Below, one piece after another: positions 1 to 8,259 of a DNA stretch of 64,000 nucleotides. This DNA is from Catenibacillus scindens (lineage in GTDB: Bacteria > Bacillota > Clostridia > Lachnospirales > Lachnospiraceae). The notes below the pieces were generated by a model, which was not told the DNA's origin, made no database searches, and saw only the letters and a program-made list of their open reading frames with translations. The stretch's first letter is position 1. Each line of letters begins with the position of its first letter. The stretch is taken from positions 62,001 to 126,000 of the forward strand of contig NZ_JACHFW010000009.1 of the NCBI RefSeq assembly GCF_014202115.1. The letters run 5' to 3'. The translations under genes and the position numbers were made by a program.

Positions 1-139
1 TGGATTTTCCAGCGCCATTGCCCCCGATCACCGTCACAAAATCTCCCGGTTCAAGGTGAAGATTCAGGCCGGTCAGAGCGTCTTTCTGAACAGGAGTCCC
101 TATGTTAAAGGATTTATAAACATTGATAATATCCAGCAT
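1..139 (-). CDS. ABC transporter ATP-binding protein, N-terminal fragment
   Basis: Only the first 46 codons lie in the window; the gene runs off the left edge. The translation begins MLDIINVYKSF and reaches a Walker A motif GGNGAGKS at residues 39-46, which identifies an ABC ATPase. Its ATG directly follows the stop codon of the permease gene (no spacer), so the two are translationally coupled. Together with the permease and lipoprotein encoded upstream it should form an importer of the kind called TrpXYZ in streptococci. The substrate is inferred from family only; other small organic solutes are possible. Confidence 0.9.
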   Translation of the reverse strand, partial: MLDIINVYKSFNIGTPVQKDALTGLNLHLEPGDFVTVIGGNGAGKS

Positions 140-1075
140 TTATGCGTCCTCCTTACTGCGATTTGACAAAATCCATGATTTTATTGACGGGGACACAAGA
201 CAAATAACCACAATGATGGCAGTGATCAGCTTTGTATCATTGGCTTCAATCCTGAATCCAAGAGTATCTTCAAAATTCAGGCGCTGGCCAAGAAGGAGTA
301 CCAGGGCGATAATAATCCGGTATACAATGGAACCAATAATAACCCCGGCAAGCCGGTGAAAATAGGTTCGCTTTGAGAAAATAACCTCGCCAATGATCAC
401 CGCCGCCAGACCGAAAACGATTGTTCCCACGCCCATCTGAATATCTGCGTATCCCTGATATTGAGCCAGAAGGCCTCCGGACATGGCGACCAGTCCGTTG
501 CCGATGACAAGGCCAAGGACAACCATAATCTTAGTATTTGTTCCCTGAGCCTTCACCATATCCGGATTATTTCCCGTGGCTCTCAGAGCGCATCCGATCT
601 CGGTACCGAAAAAGCAATACATAAGGATTATAAGAATAATGACAAAAATAAGGCCAACAATTAGACCGGACCACTGGGAAGGCACGCCCAGCTTTTCAAT
701 CTGAGAAAAGATGGTGTCCACATTTAAAAGACTCACATTGGCCTTTCCCATGACTCTTAAATTTACAGAGTACAGGGCGAACTGGCATAAGATTCCCGCC
801 AAGAGATCAGGAATTTTAAACTTTGTATGAAGGACGCCAGTCACCAGACCTGCGATCATTCCTCCCAATGTGGCCAGAAGTATGGATAATATGGGGGCGA
901 TTCCCGCAGAAATATATACTGCCGACATAGCGCCGCCCAGGGTAAAGCTTCCGTCTACCGTCAGGTCCGCGTAATTTAAGACACGGTAGGTCAGATAAAC
1001 ACCCAGCGCCATAATCCCCCAGATCACGCCCAGGGTGGCCGCGGATTGTATATTATTTAATAATATAATAACCAT
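140..1075 (-). CDS. ABC transporter permease, TrpY-like (BPD_transp_2 family)
   Basis: A 311-residue integral membrane protein with about eight or nine hydrophobic segments, starting with a segment around residues 14-30. The text TYRVLNYADLTVDGSFTLGG near residues 29-48 and the loop GLAAVIIGE are typical of permeases that resemble branched-chain amino acid permeases and partner ABC_sub_bind lipoproteins. It should be the single membrane subunit of the importer, working as a homodimer with the ATPase encoded immediately downstream. The lipoprotein gene lies 200 bases upstream on the same strand, separated by a structured spacer. Confidence 0.88.
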   Translation of the reverse strand: MVIILLNNIQSAATLGVIWGIMALGVYLTYRVLNYADLTVDGSFTLGGAMSAVYISAGIAPILSILLATLGGMIAGLVTGVLHTKFKIPDLLAGILCQFALYSVNLRVMGKANVSLLNVDTIFSQIEKLGVPSQWSGLIVGLIFVIILIILMYCFFGTEIGCALRATGNNPDMVKAQGTNTKIMVVLGLVIGNGLVAMSGGLLAQYQGYADIQMGVGTIVFGLAAVIIGEVIFSKRTYFHRLAGVIIGSIVYRIIIALVLLLGQRLNFEDTLGFRIEANDTKLITAIIVVICLVSPSIKSWILSNRSKEDA

Positions 1076-1150
1076 TACAAATCTTTCCTTATCTTAAACG
1101 TATTTGCCCTATTGATCGGACAGGGGAGATTTCATCTTTCCATCCGCTCC

Positions 1151-1249
1151 CGCGATACCTCGCTCATCTCACAGCTTACGCTTTTCGATGGTCTGCGCTC
1201 CGCTTAGGTCGGCGTATCGCGACAAATGCAGGCGGCAACGGCCGCCTGC
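1151..1249. repeat. Structured spacer inside the importer operon
   Basis: The gap between the lipoprotein and permease genes holds an 8-base inverted repeat (1151-1158 with 1214-1221) and then a perfect 9-base-pair stem (1228-1236 with 1241-1249) with a four-base loop. No T-run follows on the minus strand, so this is not a standard terminator. It may stabilise the upstream lipoprotein message or reduce permease expression, or be a dispersed REP-like repeat. Confidence 0.6.
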
Positions 1250-1275
1250 CAGATGTTATCCACGTAGGGACAGTA

Positions 1276-2358
1276 TTAATAAACAGTTACTGCCTGGGAT
1301 AAAATATCCTCAGGAATTGTTACACCGACACTCTCGGCGAAGGACTGGTTGACTACAAGGCCACAGTCTTCCTGGTTTTCCACAGGAATAACGGAAGCAC
1401 TCTCTCCGTTAAAGATACGCACCGCCTGATTTGCAGTCTGACGTCCAAGTTCATAGTAATTGATCGCAGTTGTGGCAATACCGCCTTCCTGAATCATCGC
1501 CTCCACGGCACAAAATACTGGAAGCTGGTTTTCAACCGCAATATTGTTTACGGTCCCCATAGCGCTGGCAAATCCGTTGTCGGAAGGAATATAGATAGCG
1601 TCAACATTACCTACCACAGATGTGATCGTCTGCTGAATCTCGTTTGTATTAGACGCTGTGGCCACAGTCACATTAAATCCCAACGCTTCCGCAGCAGCCT
1701 GAGCTTCTTTGGCTTGGATCTCAGAGTTTGCCTCACTGGACGTATAAAGGATTCCAAGGTTTGCAGCATCCGGAAGGATGTCCTTGATCACCTGGATCTG
1801 ATCTGCGATTACCGGCATGTCCACTGTACCTGTCACATTTTTCCCCGGAGCTTCATTGCTGTCAACAAGCTGAGCCTCAACAGCGTCTGTTACAGCGGTG
1901 AAAAGCACCGGTACGTCTGTATCGCTGAATGTATTGACCGCGGACTGAGCAGCCGGCGTGGCAATAGCCAGGACAAGGTCTACGCCGCTGTTTTTAAATG
2001 TATCACAAATACTCTGAGCTGTGCTTGTATCGCCCGATGCATTTTGGAAATCTACAGTGAGATTTTCACCTTCCACATATCCGGCCTCCTCAAGTCCGGC
2101 GAGAAAACCTTCATAGGCTTCATCCAGGGAAGCATGCTGGGTATACTGGATCACGCCAATGTGTACCGGTTCTCCTGTGGCTGTACTGGCTGCATCACCA
2201 GATGCCTGGGAATCCGCTGCGGACTGAGGGCTTTCTGCGCCTGAGGTCTCTGTTGATGAAGCCGCAGATGTGTCGCCCGCACTATCACCGGAACCGCAGG
2301 CAGCCAGAACAGAGGCAGCCAGCGCCGCAGATAAAAGAATACTCATAAATTTTTTCAT
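1276..2358 (-). CDS. ABC transporter substrate-binding lipoprotein, TrpX-like (ABC_sub_bind)
   Basis: A 360-residue exported lipoprotein: signal peptide with lipobox Leu-Ala-Ala-Cys at residues 18-21, then a low-complexity Ser/Ala/Gly/Thr linker to about residue 60, then a two-lobed periplasmic-binding fold beginning VHIGVIQYTQHASLDEAYEG. This opening is characteristic of the ABC_sub_bind family that includes TrpX. The ATG at 2358 is chosen because AAGGAG lies 10 bases upstream; an in-frame ATG at 2379 would overlap that ribosome site. First gene of the importer operon, fed by the promoter at 2448-2476. Tryptophan as ligand is a family-based inference. Confidence 0.9.
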   Translation of the reverse strand: MKKFMSILLSAALAASVLAACGSGDSAGDTSAASSTETSGAESPQSAADSQASGDAASTATGEPVHIGVIQYTQHASLDEAYEGFLAGLEEAGYVEGENLTVDFQNASGDTSTAQSICDTFKNSGVDLVLAIATPAAQSAVNTFSDTDVPVLFTAVTDAVEAQLVDSNEAPGKNVTGTVDMPVIADQIQVIKDILPDAANLGILYTSSEANSEIQAKEAQAAAEALGFNVTVATASNTNEIQQTITSVVGNVDAIYIPSDNGFASAMGTVNNIAVENQLPVFCAVEAMIQEGGIATTAINYYELGRQTANQAVRIFNGESASVIPVENQEDCGLVVNQSFAESVGVTIPEDILSQAVTVY

Positions 2359-2431
2359 TGTTCGTCCACTCCTTAACAATTTATCACTGCATTAATGTGT
2401 AAAAGTCACAGCTTAAAGCAAAGCCGAATTA

Positions 2432-2476
2432 TTACACTAATGTAAAAATTTTACCCTCTTTTATTTTAATTGTCAA
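2432..2476 (-). promoter_or_regulatory. Promoter and putative operator of the TrpX-like importer operon
   Basis: On the minus strand a consensus -35 TTGACA (2471-2476) is followed after 17 bases by TAAAAT (2448-2453). Directly downstream, at the expected start site, sits the dyad TTACACTAATGTAA (2432-2445), and a related half (GCATTAATGTGTAA) lies closer to the gene. The position suggests a repressor site; no regulator is encoded alongside. Confidence 0.7.
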
Positions 2477-2527
2477 TGAAATTTTGTGTCAAAAAACAAT
2501 CCGTATAAGCAGGAACCTCCATCAAAA

Positions 2528-2543
2528 GAGCAAAGGAGCGGCG
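2528..2543 (-). repeat. Fragment of dispersed repeat A
   Basis: Sixteen bases reading CGCCGCTCCTTTGCTC on the minus strand match the first bases of the 108-base repeats at 48601-48708 and 56059-56167. The remainder of the element is not clearly present here. Confidence 0.45.
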
Positions 2544-2623
2544 CGCCAAAGATTTTTTCCTCTCTGCCAAAATGCGATCCTGCGCGAAAGGATTTTTATA
2601 TCCTGGAAAACACCGTTGTCTGG

Positions 2624-2669
2624 GCTATAAAAAACGCCAAACCCCAAAGGGTCCGGCGTTTTTTATAGC
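2624..2669 (-). terminator. Terminator of the decarboxylase operon, probably bidirectional
   Basis: Arms GCTATAAAAAACGCC (2624-2638) and its exact complement (2655-2669) form a 15-base-pair stem that extends into an imperfect GC-rich inner part and carries a T-run in either direction. It begins three bases beyond the oadA stop codon. Confidence 0.9.
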
Positions 2670-2671
2670 GA

Positions 2672-4084
2672 TCATACAGGATATACTTTATTTTCTGTGT
2701 CTGCCGCTGTTGGATCTATTTTTGTCTGCTGAGCCTCACGGTATTTGAAAAACTCTTCGGCAACCTGAGGGAACAGCGCATATGAAAGAACGTCCTCATC
2801 CTGCTGTTTCCACTGGGACATTTTTGCTTCGATCTCCTTCAACTGAGGTTTGATCAGATCCGCAGGACGGCAGGTAATAGGCTGTTCATCGCCGATGGCT
2901 TTTTTCTGGACTTCCGGATTAAAAGGCTTAACTGTCTGGCCGTATTCGCCGTGGAGAAGTGCCTTGCTCTCCTTCGTTACCATCTTATAGCGCTCACCCA
3001 TAAGGACATTAAGAACTGCCTGAGTTCCCACGATCTGTGAAGACGGCGTTACAAGCGGCGGCTCGCCGAAATCTTTGCGGACTCTTGGGATTTCTTCAAG
3101 TACAGCGTCGTATTTATCCTCGGCATGTGCCTCTTTTAACTGGGACACCAGATTGGACAGCATACCGCCAGGAACCTGGTAAATAAGCGTCTTAATGTTA
3201 ACGCCGAGAACTTTTGTACTCATCAGGCCGGAGGACAGCGCTTCCTCCCTAAGCGGCCGGAAATAATCGGCAATCTCAGCGAGAAGATGCTGGTCAATGC
3301 CTGTATCATAAGGGGTTCCTCTGAAAGTTTCCACCATAACTTCTGTCGCCGGCTGGCTTGTTCCCATAGCAAATGGAGACATGGCCGTGTCGATAACGTC
3401 CGCGCCCGCTTCAACAGCTTTCATATAGGTCATTGAAGCAACGCCGCTTGTATAGTGAGTATGGATCTGGATGGGAAGGTCTGTCGCTTCCTTCAGGGCG
3501 CTGACAAGCTCTGTTGCCGCGTAGGGAACCAGCAATCCGGCCATATCTTTGATACAGATGGAATGCGCGCCCATATCCTCGATTCTCTTGGCAATATCCT
3601 TCCAGTAATCCAGCGTATAGGCGTCACCTAATGTATAGGACAGGGCAACCTGGGCGTGACCCCCTTCTTTGATGGCCGCTTTAACAGATGTCTCAAGATT
3701 TCTCAGATCGTTTAAAGCGTCAAAAATGCGGATAATATCAATACCATTGGCAATGGATTTCTGTACAAAATATTCCACTACATCATCAGCATAATGGCTG
3801 TATCCAAGTATATTCTGGCCGCGGAAGAGCATCTGAAGTTTTGTGTTTTTAAAACCATCTCTCAGCTTGCGCAGTCTCTCCCACGGATCTTCTTTCAGGA
3901 AACGCAGGCAGGCGTCAAAGGTAGCGCCGCCCCAGCACTCTACTGAATGATAGCCAACTTTGTCCATTTTATCAATAATCGGCAGCATCTGCTCAGTTGT
4001 CATACGTGTGGCAATCAGAGACTGATGCGCGTCACGTAAAACGGTTTCAGTAATGCCTACCGGTTTTTTTGCTTGTTCTGACAT
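2672..4084 (-). CDS. oadA: Oxaloacetate decarboxylase / pyruvate carboxylase-type carboxyltransferase subunit
   Basis: A 470-residue cytoplasmic carboxyltransferase with the DRE-TIM fold of OadA, PycB and transcarboxylase 5S. Family hallmarks visible: LRDAHQSLIATRM at residues 16-28 with metal-ligand Asp18, the reactive lysine in CIKDMAGLL (Lys179), and metal ligands His208 and His210 in IHTHYTSG. It stops after the substrate domain and lacks a biotinyl domain, which is supplied by the separate carrier gene at 5356-5790. Last gene of the five-gene operon, 23 bases after oadB. Expected reaction: transfer of the carboxyl group of oxaloacetate to biotin, releasing pyruvate, or the reverse. Confidence 0.9.
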   Translation of the reverse strand: MSEQAKKPVGITETVLRDAHQSLIATRMTTEQMLPIIDKMDKVGYHSVECWGGATFDACLRFLKEDPWERLRKLRDGFKNTKLQMLFRGQNILGYSHYADDVVEYFVQKSIANGIDIIRIFDALNDLRNLETSVKAAIKEGGHAQVALSYTLGDAYTLDYWKDIAKRIEDMGAHSICIKDMAGLLVPYAATELVSALKEATDLPIQIHTHYTSGVASMTYMKAVEAGADVIDTAMSPFAMGTSQPATEVMVETFRGTPYDTGIDQHLLAEIADYFRPLREEALSSGLMSTKVLGVNIKTLIYQVPGGMLSNLVSQLKEAHAEDKYDAVLEEIPRVRKDFGEPPLVTPSSQIVGTQAVLNVLMGERYKMVTKESKALLHGEYGQTVKPFNPEVQKKAIGDEQPITCRPADLIKPQLKEIEAKMSQWKQQDEDVLSYALFPQVAEEFFKYREAQQTKIDPTAADTENKVYPV

Positions 4085-4107
4085 TTTATTCTTCCTCCTT
4101 AATTATC

Positions 4108-5268
4108 TTACACCACACCAAAGAACGCCATAAATGCTCCGGCTGCTACAGCCGTACCGATAACGCCGGCCACGTTGGGACCCATAGCGTGCATGAGCAG
4201 GAAGTTGGTGGGATCAGTCTCCGCGCCGACTTTCTGGGACACACGGGCGGACATGGGCACAGCGGATACACCAGCGGAACCAATGAGAGGATTTACTTTG
4301 CCGTGGGTCACCGCGCACATAAGTTTTCCAAAAAGCACACCGGCGGCCGTACTGATGGCGAACGCGATCAGGCCGAGAGCGATGATCTTTAATGTTGTCA
4401 GATTCAAAAACGCCTCCGCGCTTGTGGTCGCGCCGACAGAAGTACCCAGCAAAATAACAATAATGTACATCATCGCGTTAGATGCGGTCTCTGTCAACTG
4501 TTTTACAACGCCGGATTCACGGAAAAGATTACCCAGCATAAGCATACCGATCAGCGGAGCTGTGGACGGCAGAATGAGAATAACGACAACAGCAACGACA
4601 ACGGGGAACAAAATTTTCTCCAGCTTGGACACAGGGCGGAGCTGCTCCATCTTAATCGCTCTCTCCTTCTTCGTTGTGAGAAGACGCATAATTGGCGGCT
4701 GGATGATCGGCACCAGGGACATATAAGAATATGCCGCCACGGCAATGGGCCCCATCAGATCTGTCTGTCCCAGCTTTCCGGCCAGGTAGATGGACGTAGG
4801 GCCGTCAGCGCCGCCGATAATGGAGATCGCTGCCGCCTGTTCATTGGTAAAGCCCATTAAAATCGCTACAATGTAGGCGAAAAACACACCAAACTGAGCG
4901 GCCGCTCCAAGAAGAAAGCTCTTGGGGTTTGCGATGAGTGGACCGAAGTCCGTCATGGCACCTACGCCAAGGAAGATCAGTGAGGGCCAGATTCCCCATT
5001 CGTCTCCCAGATAAAAATAGTGAAGAAGTCCGGCGGATGTACTGCCATCGGCAGCCGCCTCCTCAATCGTTTTCATAATATCCGGATACAGGTTAACAAG
5101 CAGCATTCCAAATGAAATGGGAACAAGAAGCAGCGGTTCATACCCTTTTCTGATGGCAAGATACAGAAAAAAGCCGGCCACGGCGATCATGATAAAGTTC
5201 CCATAGGTCAAATTAAAAAATGCAGATTGATGAACCAGACTGTCCAGCGTTTCTAAAATGTAATCCAT
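4108..5268 (-). CDS. oadB: Sodium-translocating decarboxylase beta subunit
   Basis: A 386-residue polytopic membrane protein of the OadB/MmdB/GcdB family. The family core IGGADGPTSIYLAGKLGQ begins near residue 151, with the essential aspartate at 155, and the C-terminal block GVSAVPMSARVSQKVGAETDP with later HAMGPNVAGVIGTA is also present. It removes CO2 from carboxybiotin and uses the energy to export Na+. It sits between the biotin carrier and the carboxyltransferase, and is the only beta subunit in the operon, so both carboxyltransferases would have to use it. Confidence 0.95.
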   Translation of the reverse strand: MDYILETLDSLVHQSAFFNLTYGNFIMIAVAGFFLYLAIRKGYEPLLLVPISFGMLLVNLYPDIMKTIEEAAADGSTSAGLLHYFYLGDEWGIWPSLIFLGVGAMTDFGPLIANPKSFLLGAAAQFGVFFAYIVAILMGFTNEQAAAISIIGGADGPTSIYLAGKLGQTDLMGPIAVAAYSYMSLVPIIQPPIMRLLTTKKERAIKMEQLRPVSKLEKILFPVVVAVVVILILPSTAPLIGMLMLGNLFRESGVVKQLTETASNAMMYIIVILLGTSVGATTSAEAFLNLTTLKIIALGLIAFAISTAAGVLFGKLMCAVTHGKVNPLIGSAGVSAVPMSARVSQKVGAETDPTNFLLMHAMGPNVAGVIGTAVAAGAFMAFFGVV

Positions 5269-5355
5269 TTTTTAACCTCCCATGTTAGTCATAGCATCTT
5301 ACTGTCACAAAATGGCAGCAGTCATAGCGGGATCGTTGTCCCAGTCTTTCGTTCA

Positions 5356-5790
5356 TCAGTTTAAAGTAGCCAGAAGTGTGCCCGCTTCTACGGAGGCTCC
5401 GGCGGACACATCAATAGTAGCGATGGTGCCGTCTTCCGGCGCAACGATCTCGTTCTCCATCTTCATAGCTTCAAGGATCAGGATAACATCGCCTCTGCTC
5501 ACGCTGTCGCCCACTTTTGCTTTAACATCCAGAATCTTCCCAGGCATTGGAGATGTGACGGAAATTGACCCTGGGGCACCAAAAGCAGCCGGAGCTGGCG
5601 CTGCGGAAGCTGCTGGAGCAGGAGCAGGGGCTGGCGCTGCGGCCCTTGGGGCGGGAGCTGGCGCTGGTGCTGCGGGAGTTGGCGCTGCAGGAGTTGCGGC
5701 GGCAAAAGGCATTACAGGAGCTGCTGTGCCGGCTTCCTCAACAGAAACTTCATAGCTTGTACCATTAACTGTGATAATATAATTTTTCAT
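5356..5790 (-). CDS. Biotin carrier protein of the sodium-pump decarboxylase
   Basis: A 144-residue protein with a short N-terminal beta region, a Pro/Ala-rich flexible linker (about residues 24-74) and a C-terminal biotinyl domain. The biotinylation site is the EAMKMEN motif with Lys110. The linker should let the biotin swing between carboxyltransferase and membrane pump, as in glutaconyl-CoA and methylmalonyl-CoA decarboxylases. It ends about 88 bases before oadB and follows the OadG-like gene by 18 bases. Confidence 0.93.
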   Translation of the reverse strand: MKNYIITVNGTSYEVSVEEAGTAAPVMPFAAATPAAPTPAAPAPAPAPRAAAPAPAPAPAASAAPAPAAFGAPGSISVTSPMPGKILDVKAKVGDSVSRGDVILILEAMKMENEIVAPEDGTIATIDVSAGASVEAGTLLATLN

Positions 5791-5808
5791 CTTAAAATCC
5801 TCCTAAAA

Positions 5809-6612
5809 TCAGGCTTTCTGCCATTTATTCGTACTTCTCTTTTTAATAGAACGGACAACCAGGGAATCCACAGATGTATTCATGGATGCGGCAACAGCGG
5901 CTGTGATTACCGCCACAAGCTCCAGATCATCCACCTCTTCACTGGAAACAGGCGCCGGTGCCGGGGTTGGTGCAGCAACAGGAGCCGGTGCCGGTCTTTC
6001 CGGTTTCTGGCTTAAGGACTCTTTTTCTTTTTCCGCGCCTGCCGTACGGTTCTGGGCCTTATAGATAAATTTAAACAGGCTGATAATAAAGGCGATAAAA
6101 ATCAGAACAATAAACACAATACCCATACCAAGCACTGTATTTAACGCTGCACTCTCAAGATTTTCCGCCAGGCTGTATACCGGTGAAAAAGCAAAAGAAA
6201 CCATCTGCCCGGTCACATCATAACTTACAGTCACTGTAGCGTCCCGCTTTTCAAATACGGTTTCCAAAGTAACGGTGACACCGTCATCATCCTCGGTCAC
6301 TGTGCATACATCGCTGTCCTGTGGTGTAAATGCGCCAAGTTCTTCCTTACTGTCCAGCCATGACTGATAGCTGTTTTTAATGGACAGGGCTGTTTCATCG
6401 TCATCTGCGATCAGCTTATTGTTCATATTAATAATAGACTCAATGTCGGAATCTGCCGTATCTTCCAGAGATGTAATCAGATTTTCAACATTATCCTGGA
6501 GCGTCGCCACATCATAATTAGATGAGGATGTAGCCTCGGTATCTGTCTGCGCACAGGCTGTCAGCGAAAGAATACAGATGAGCATGCACAAAAACGCAGT
6601 AAGCTTTTTCAT
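5809..6612 (-). CDS. OadG-like subunit with lipoprotein signal peptide
   Basis: A 267-residue protein with a lipobox (Leu-Thr-Ala-Cys, cysteine at residue 20), an exported domain of about 130 residues, one membrane segment near residues 158-183 and a cytoplasmic tail with a Pro/Ala linker. The tail and helix resemble OadG/MmdD, which hold the decarboxylase complex together. The last stretch, EVDDLELVAVITAAVAASMN, is the conserved short OadG-type region. The large external domain and possible lipid anchor make it longer than classical OadG (about 80 residues); its outer role is unknown. The gene is 17 bases from the mmdA-like gene. Confidence 0.8.
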   Translation of the reverse strand: MKKLTAFLCMLICILSLTACAQTDTEATSSSNYDVATLQDNVENLITSLEDTADSDIESIINMNNKLIADDDETALSIKNSYQSWLDSKEELGAFTPQDSDVCTVTEDDDGVTVTLETVFEKRDATVTVSYDVTGQMVSFAFSPVYSLAENLESAALNTVLGMGIVFIVLIFIAFIISLFKFIYKAQNRTAGAEKEKESLSQKPERPAPAPVAAPTPAPAPVSSEEVDDLELVAVITAAVAASMNTSVDSLVVRSIKKRSTNKWQKA

Positions 6613-6629
6613 GAAATATTCACCTCTTT

Positions 6630-8084
6630 CTAAATCGTACCATGTTTTTTAGCCGGCCGATCCTCTCTTTTTGTATATAACATTTCAAAGGCGGCAATGA
6701 CTCTCTTGCGGGTCGCCGCAGGTTCAATAATGTCATCAACATATCCTCTGGCAGCCGCCGATACAGGACTGTTCTGCATTTTTTCAAATTCAGAAGCCTT
6801 GTCCGCGATGAGCTGTCTGGCGTTATCTGACTCCTTAATCTCATGGGCATACATAATCTTTACCGCAGACTGAGCATTCATCATTCCGATCTGAGCGTCC
6901 GGATAAGCATAAACCATATCCGCGCCGATATGGCGGCTGTTCATAGCCAGGTAAGCGCTGCCGAAAGCCTTATCAATGATGACCGTCACTTTAGGTACAG
7001 TAGCGTCGGCAAAAGCGTGGGTCAGCTTCGCACAGGCTTTTGCGATAGTCTTCTCTTCATCCATAGTCGCTTTGTAGCCTTCCACATTGACAAGGGTCAG
7101 CACAGGAATTGAAAAAGCGTCGCAAAAACTTACAAATTCCGCCGCCTTTACAGCGCCGTCACTTGAAAGGCTGGCAGGCTCTGTTTTAGCCACTGTCCCA
7201 TCCTCACCTAAAAACTCTGTTCTGTTGGCCACCGCGCCCACAGTCATTCCGTTAAGACGGATGAATGCTGTAACCATCTCCGGGGCGTAATCCGGTTTAA
7301 GCTCAAAATAAACATGTCCGTCGGAAATATCCTGAAGAATATAGGCAGTATCCTTAACAGAGGCAAGCACAGAATTTTCCCGGTTAAGATCATCGGTACA
7401 CACAACCGCTTCGCCCTCGTCATCACAGTTTGCAGGCAGCAGGGAAATAAGCATGCGGATTCTGGCGAGAACATCTTCTTCAGAATCTCCCACATAATCT
7501 ACCGTGCCAGCAACGCTGCTCTGGTAGTCACAGGAAGATGTGTCGCATTTTGAAATATCATTATTTTCAAGAGCGTTTGGGGTATTAACAAAAAGACGGG
7601 CGTTCTCTCTTGTCATGAGAGTAAAATCTGTAAGGGCCGGAATCATAGCCACACCGCCGCCGCAGGCGCCAAAGATGGCCGAGATCTGGGGAACAACCCC
7701 TGATGCCATCGTCTGTTTAAAATAAAGCTCGCCAAATGCGTTAAGAGCGTCTGTTGCCTCCTGAAGACGCATACCCGCACAGTCGATCAGACCGATCACC
7801 GGCGCGCCCACTTTCAACGCAAGTTCGTACATTCTTGAAATCTTTTTTGCATGCATCTCACCGATAGCTCCGTTCATGACAGAGGCATCCTGGCTGTAAA
7901 CATAAACCAGATTGCCGTCGATCACACCGTAACCGGTAATGACGCCGTCTGCCGGAGTATCAATGGATGTCATGTTAAAATCAGTGCTTCTGGCATGAAC
8001 AAAAGCGCCAATCTCCACAAAACTGTTGTCATCAAGCAGTAAATTAATTCTTTCTCTTGCTGACAGTTGCTTCAAATTGCTCAT
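6630..8084 (-). CDS. Acyl-CoA carboxyltransferase, methylmalonyl-CoA decarboxylase alpha-like
   Basis: A 484-residue member of the biotin-dependent acyl-CoA carboxyltransferase family (MmdA, PccB, transcarboxylase 12S). It has two crotonase-like halves. The N half contains GVITGYGVIDGNLVYVYSQD and the oxyanion-type glycine run IFGACGGGVAMIPALTDF; the C half contains the matching IDKAFGSAYLAMNSRHIGAD. It begins a little later than usual, at LKQLSARERINLLLDD, so about 20 N-terminal residues of typical MmdA are absent. First gene of the operon, with an AUG preceded by GGAGGG. The acyl-CoA substrate (methylmalonyl-, malonyl- or glutaconyl-CoA) cannot be settled by eye. Confidence 0.88.
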   Translation of the reverse strand: MSNLKQLSARERINLLLDDNSFVEIGAFVHARSTDFNMTSIDTPADGVITGYGVIDGNLVYVYSQDASVMNGAIGEMHAKKISRMYELALKVGAPVIGLIDCAGMRLQEATDALNAFGELYFKQTMASGVVPQISAIFGACGGGVAMIPALTDFTLMTRENARLFVNTPNALENNDISKCDTSSCDYQSSVAGTVDYVGDSEEDVLARIRMLISLLPANCDDEGEAVVCTDDLNRENSVLASVKDTAYILQDISDGHVYFELKPDYAPEMVTAFIRLNGMTVGAVANRTEFLGEDGTVAKTEPASLSSDGAVKAAEFVSFCDAFSIPVLTLVNVEGYKATMDEEKTIAKACAKLTHAFADATVPKVTVIIDKAFGSAYLAMNSRHIGADMVYAYPDAQIGMMNAQSAVKIMYAHEIKESDNARQLIADKASEFEKMQNSPVSAAARGYVDDIIEPAATRKRVIAAFEMLYTKREDRPAKKHGTI

Positions 8085-8143
8085 TTTTAGCCCTCCATAG
8101 TTATAATATTTTATTAAATTTTATCAAATTCTCTGCCGATTTT

Positions 8144-8172
8144 ATTCTATCGCTTTTATCCAATTTTTTCAA
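8144..8172 (-). promoter_or_regulatory. Promoter of the decarboxylase operon
   Basis: On the minus strand TTGAAA (8167-8172), a 17-base spacer, then TAGAAT (8144-8149), about 60 bases upstream of the first gene. It is back to back with the nudC promoter. Confidence 0.65.
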
Positions 8173-8193
8173 GGGAAATTTGTTGAAAAATAC

Positions 8194-8222
8194 ATGACAA
8201 TCCCCAAGGGATATGTTATCAT
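8194..8222 (+). promoter_or_regulatory. Promoter of nudC
   Basis: ATGACA (8194-8199), 17-base spacer, TATCAT (8217-8222). The position places the upstream ATG at 8194 inside the -35 box, which supports the later start codon for the gene. Confidence 0.65.
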
Positions 8223-8259
8223 TTCCTGGAAATACCATTTTGAAAGGACAAAAACATTT

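Noticed and set aside
2486-2668. Open frame of 60 codons between the importer and decarboxylase operons
   Set aside because: It overlaps a fragment of repeat A and ends in the terminator hairpin; no ribosome site and low-quality composition.
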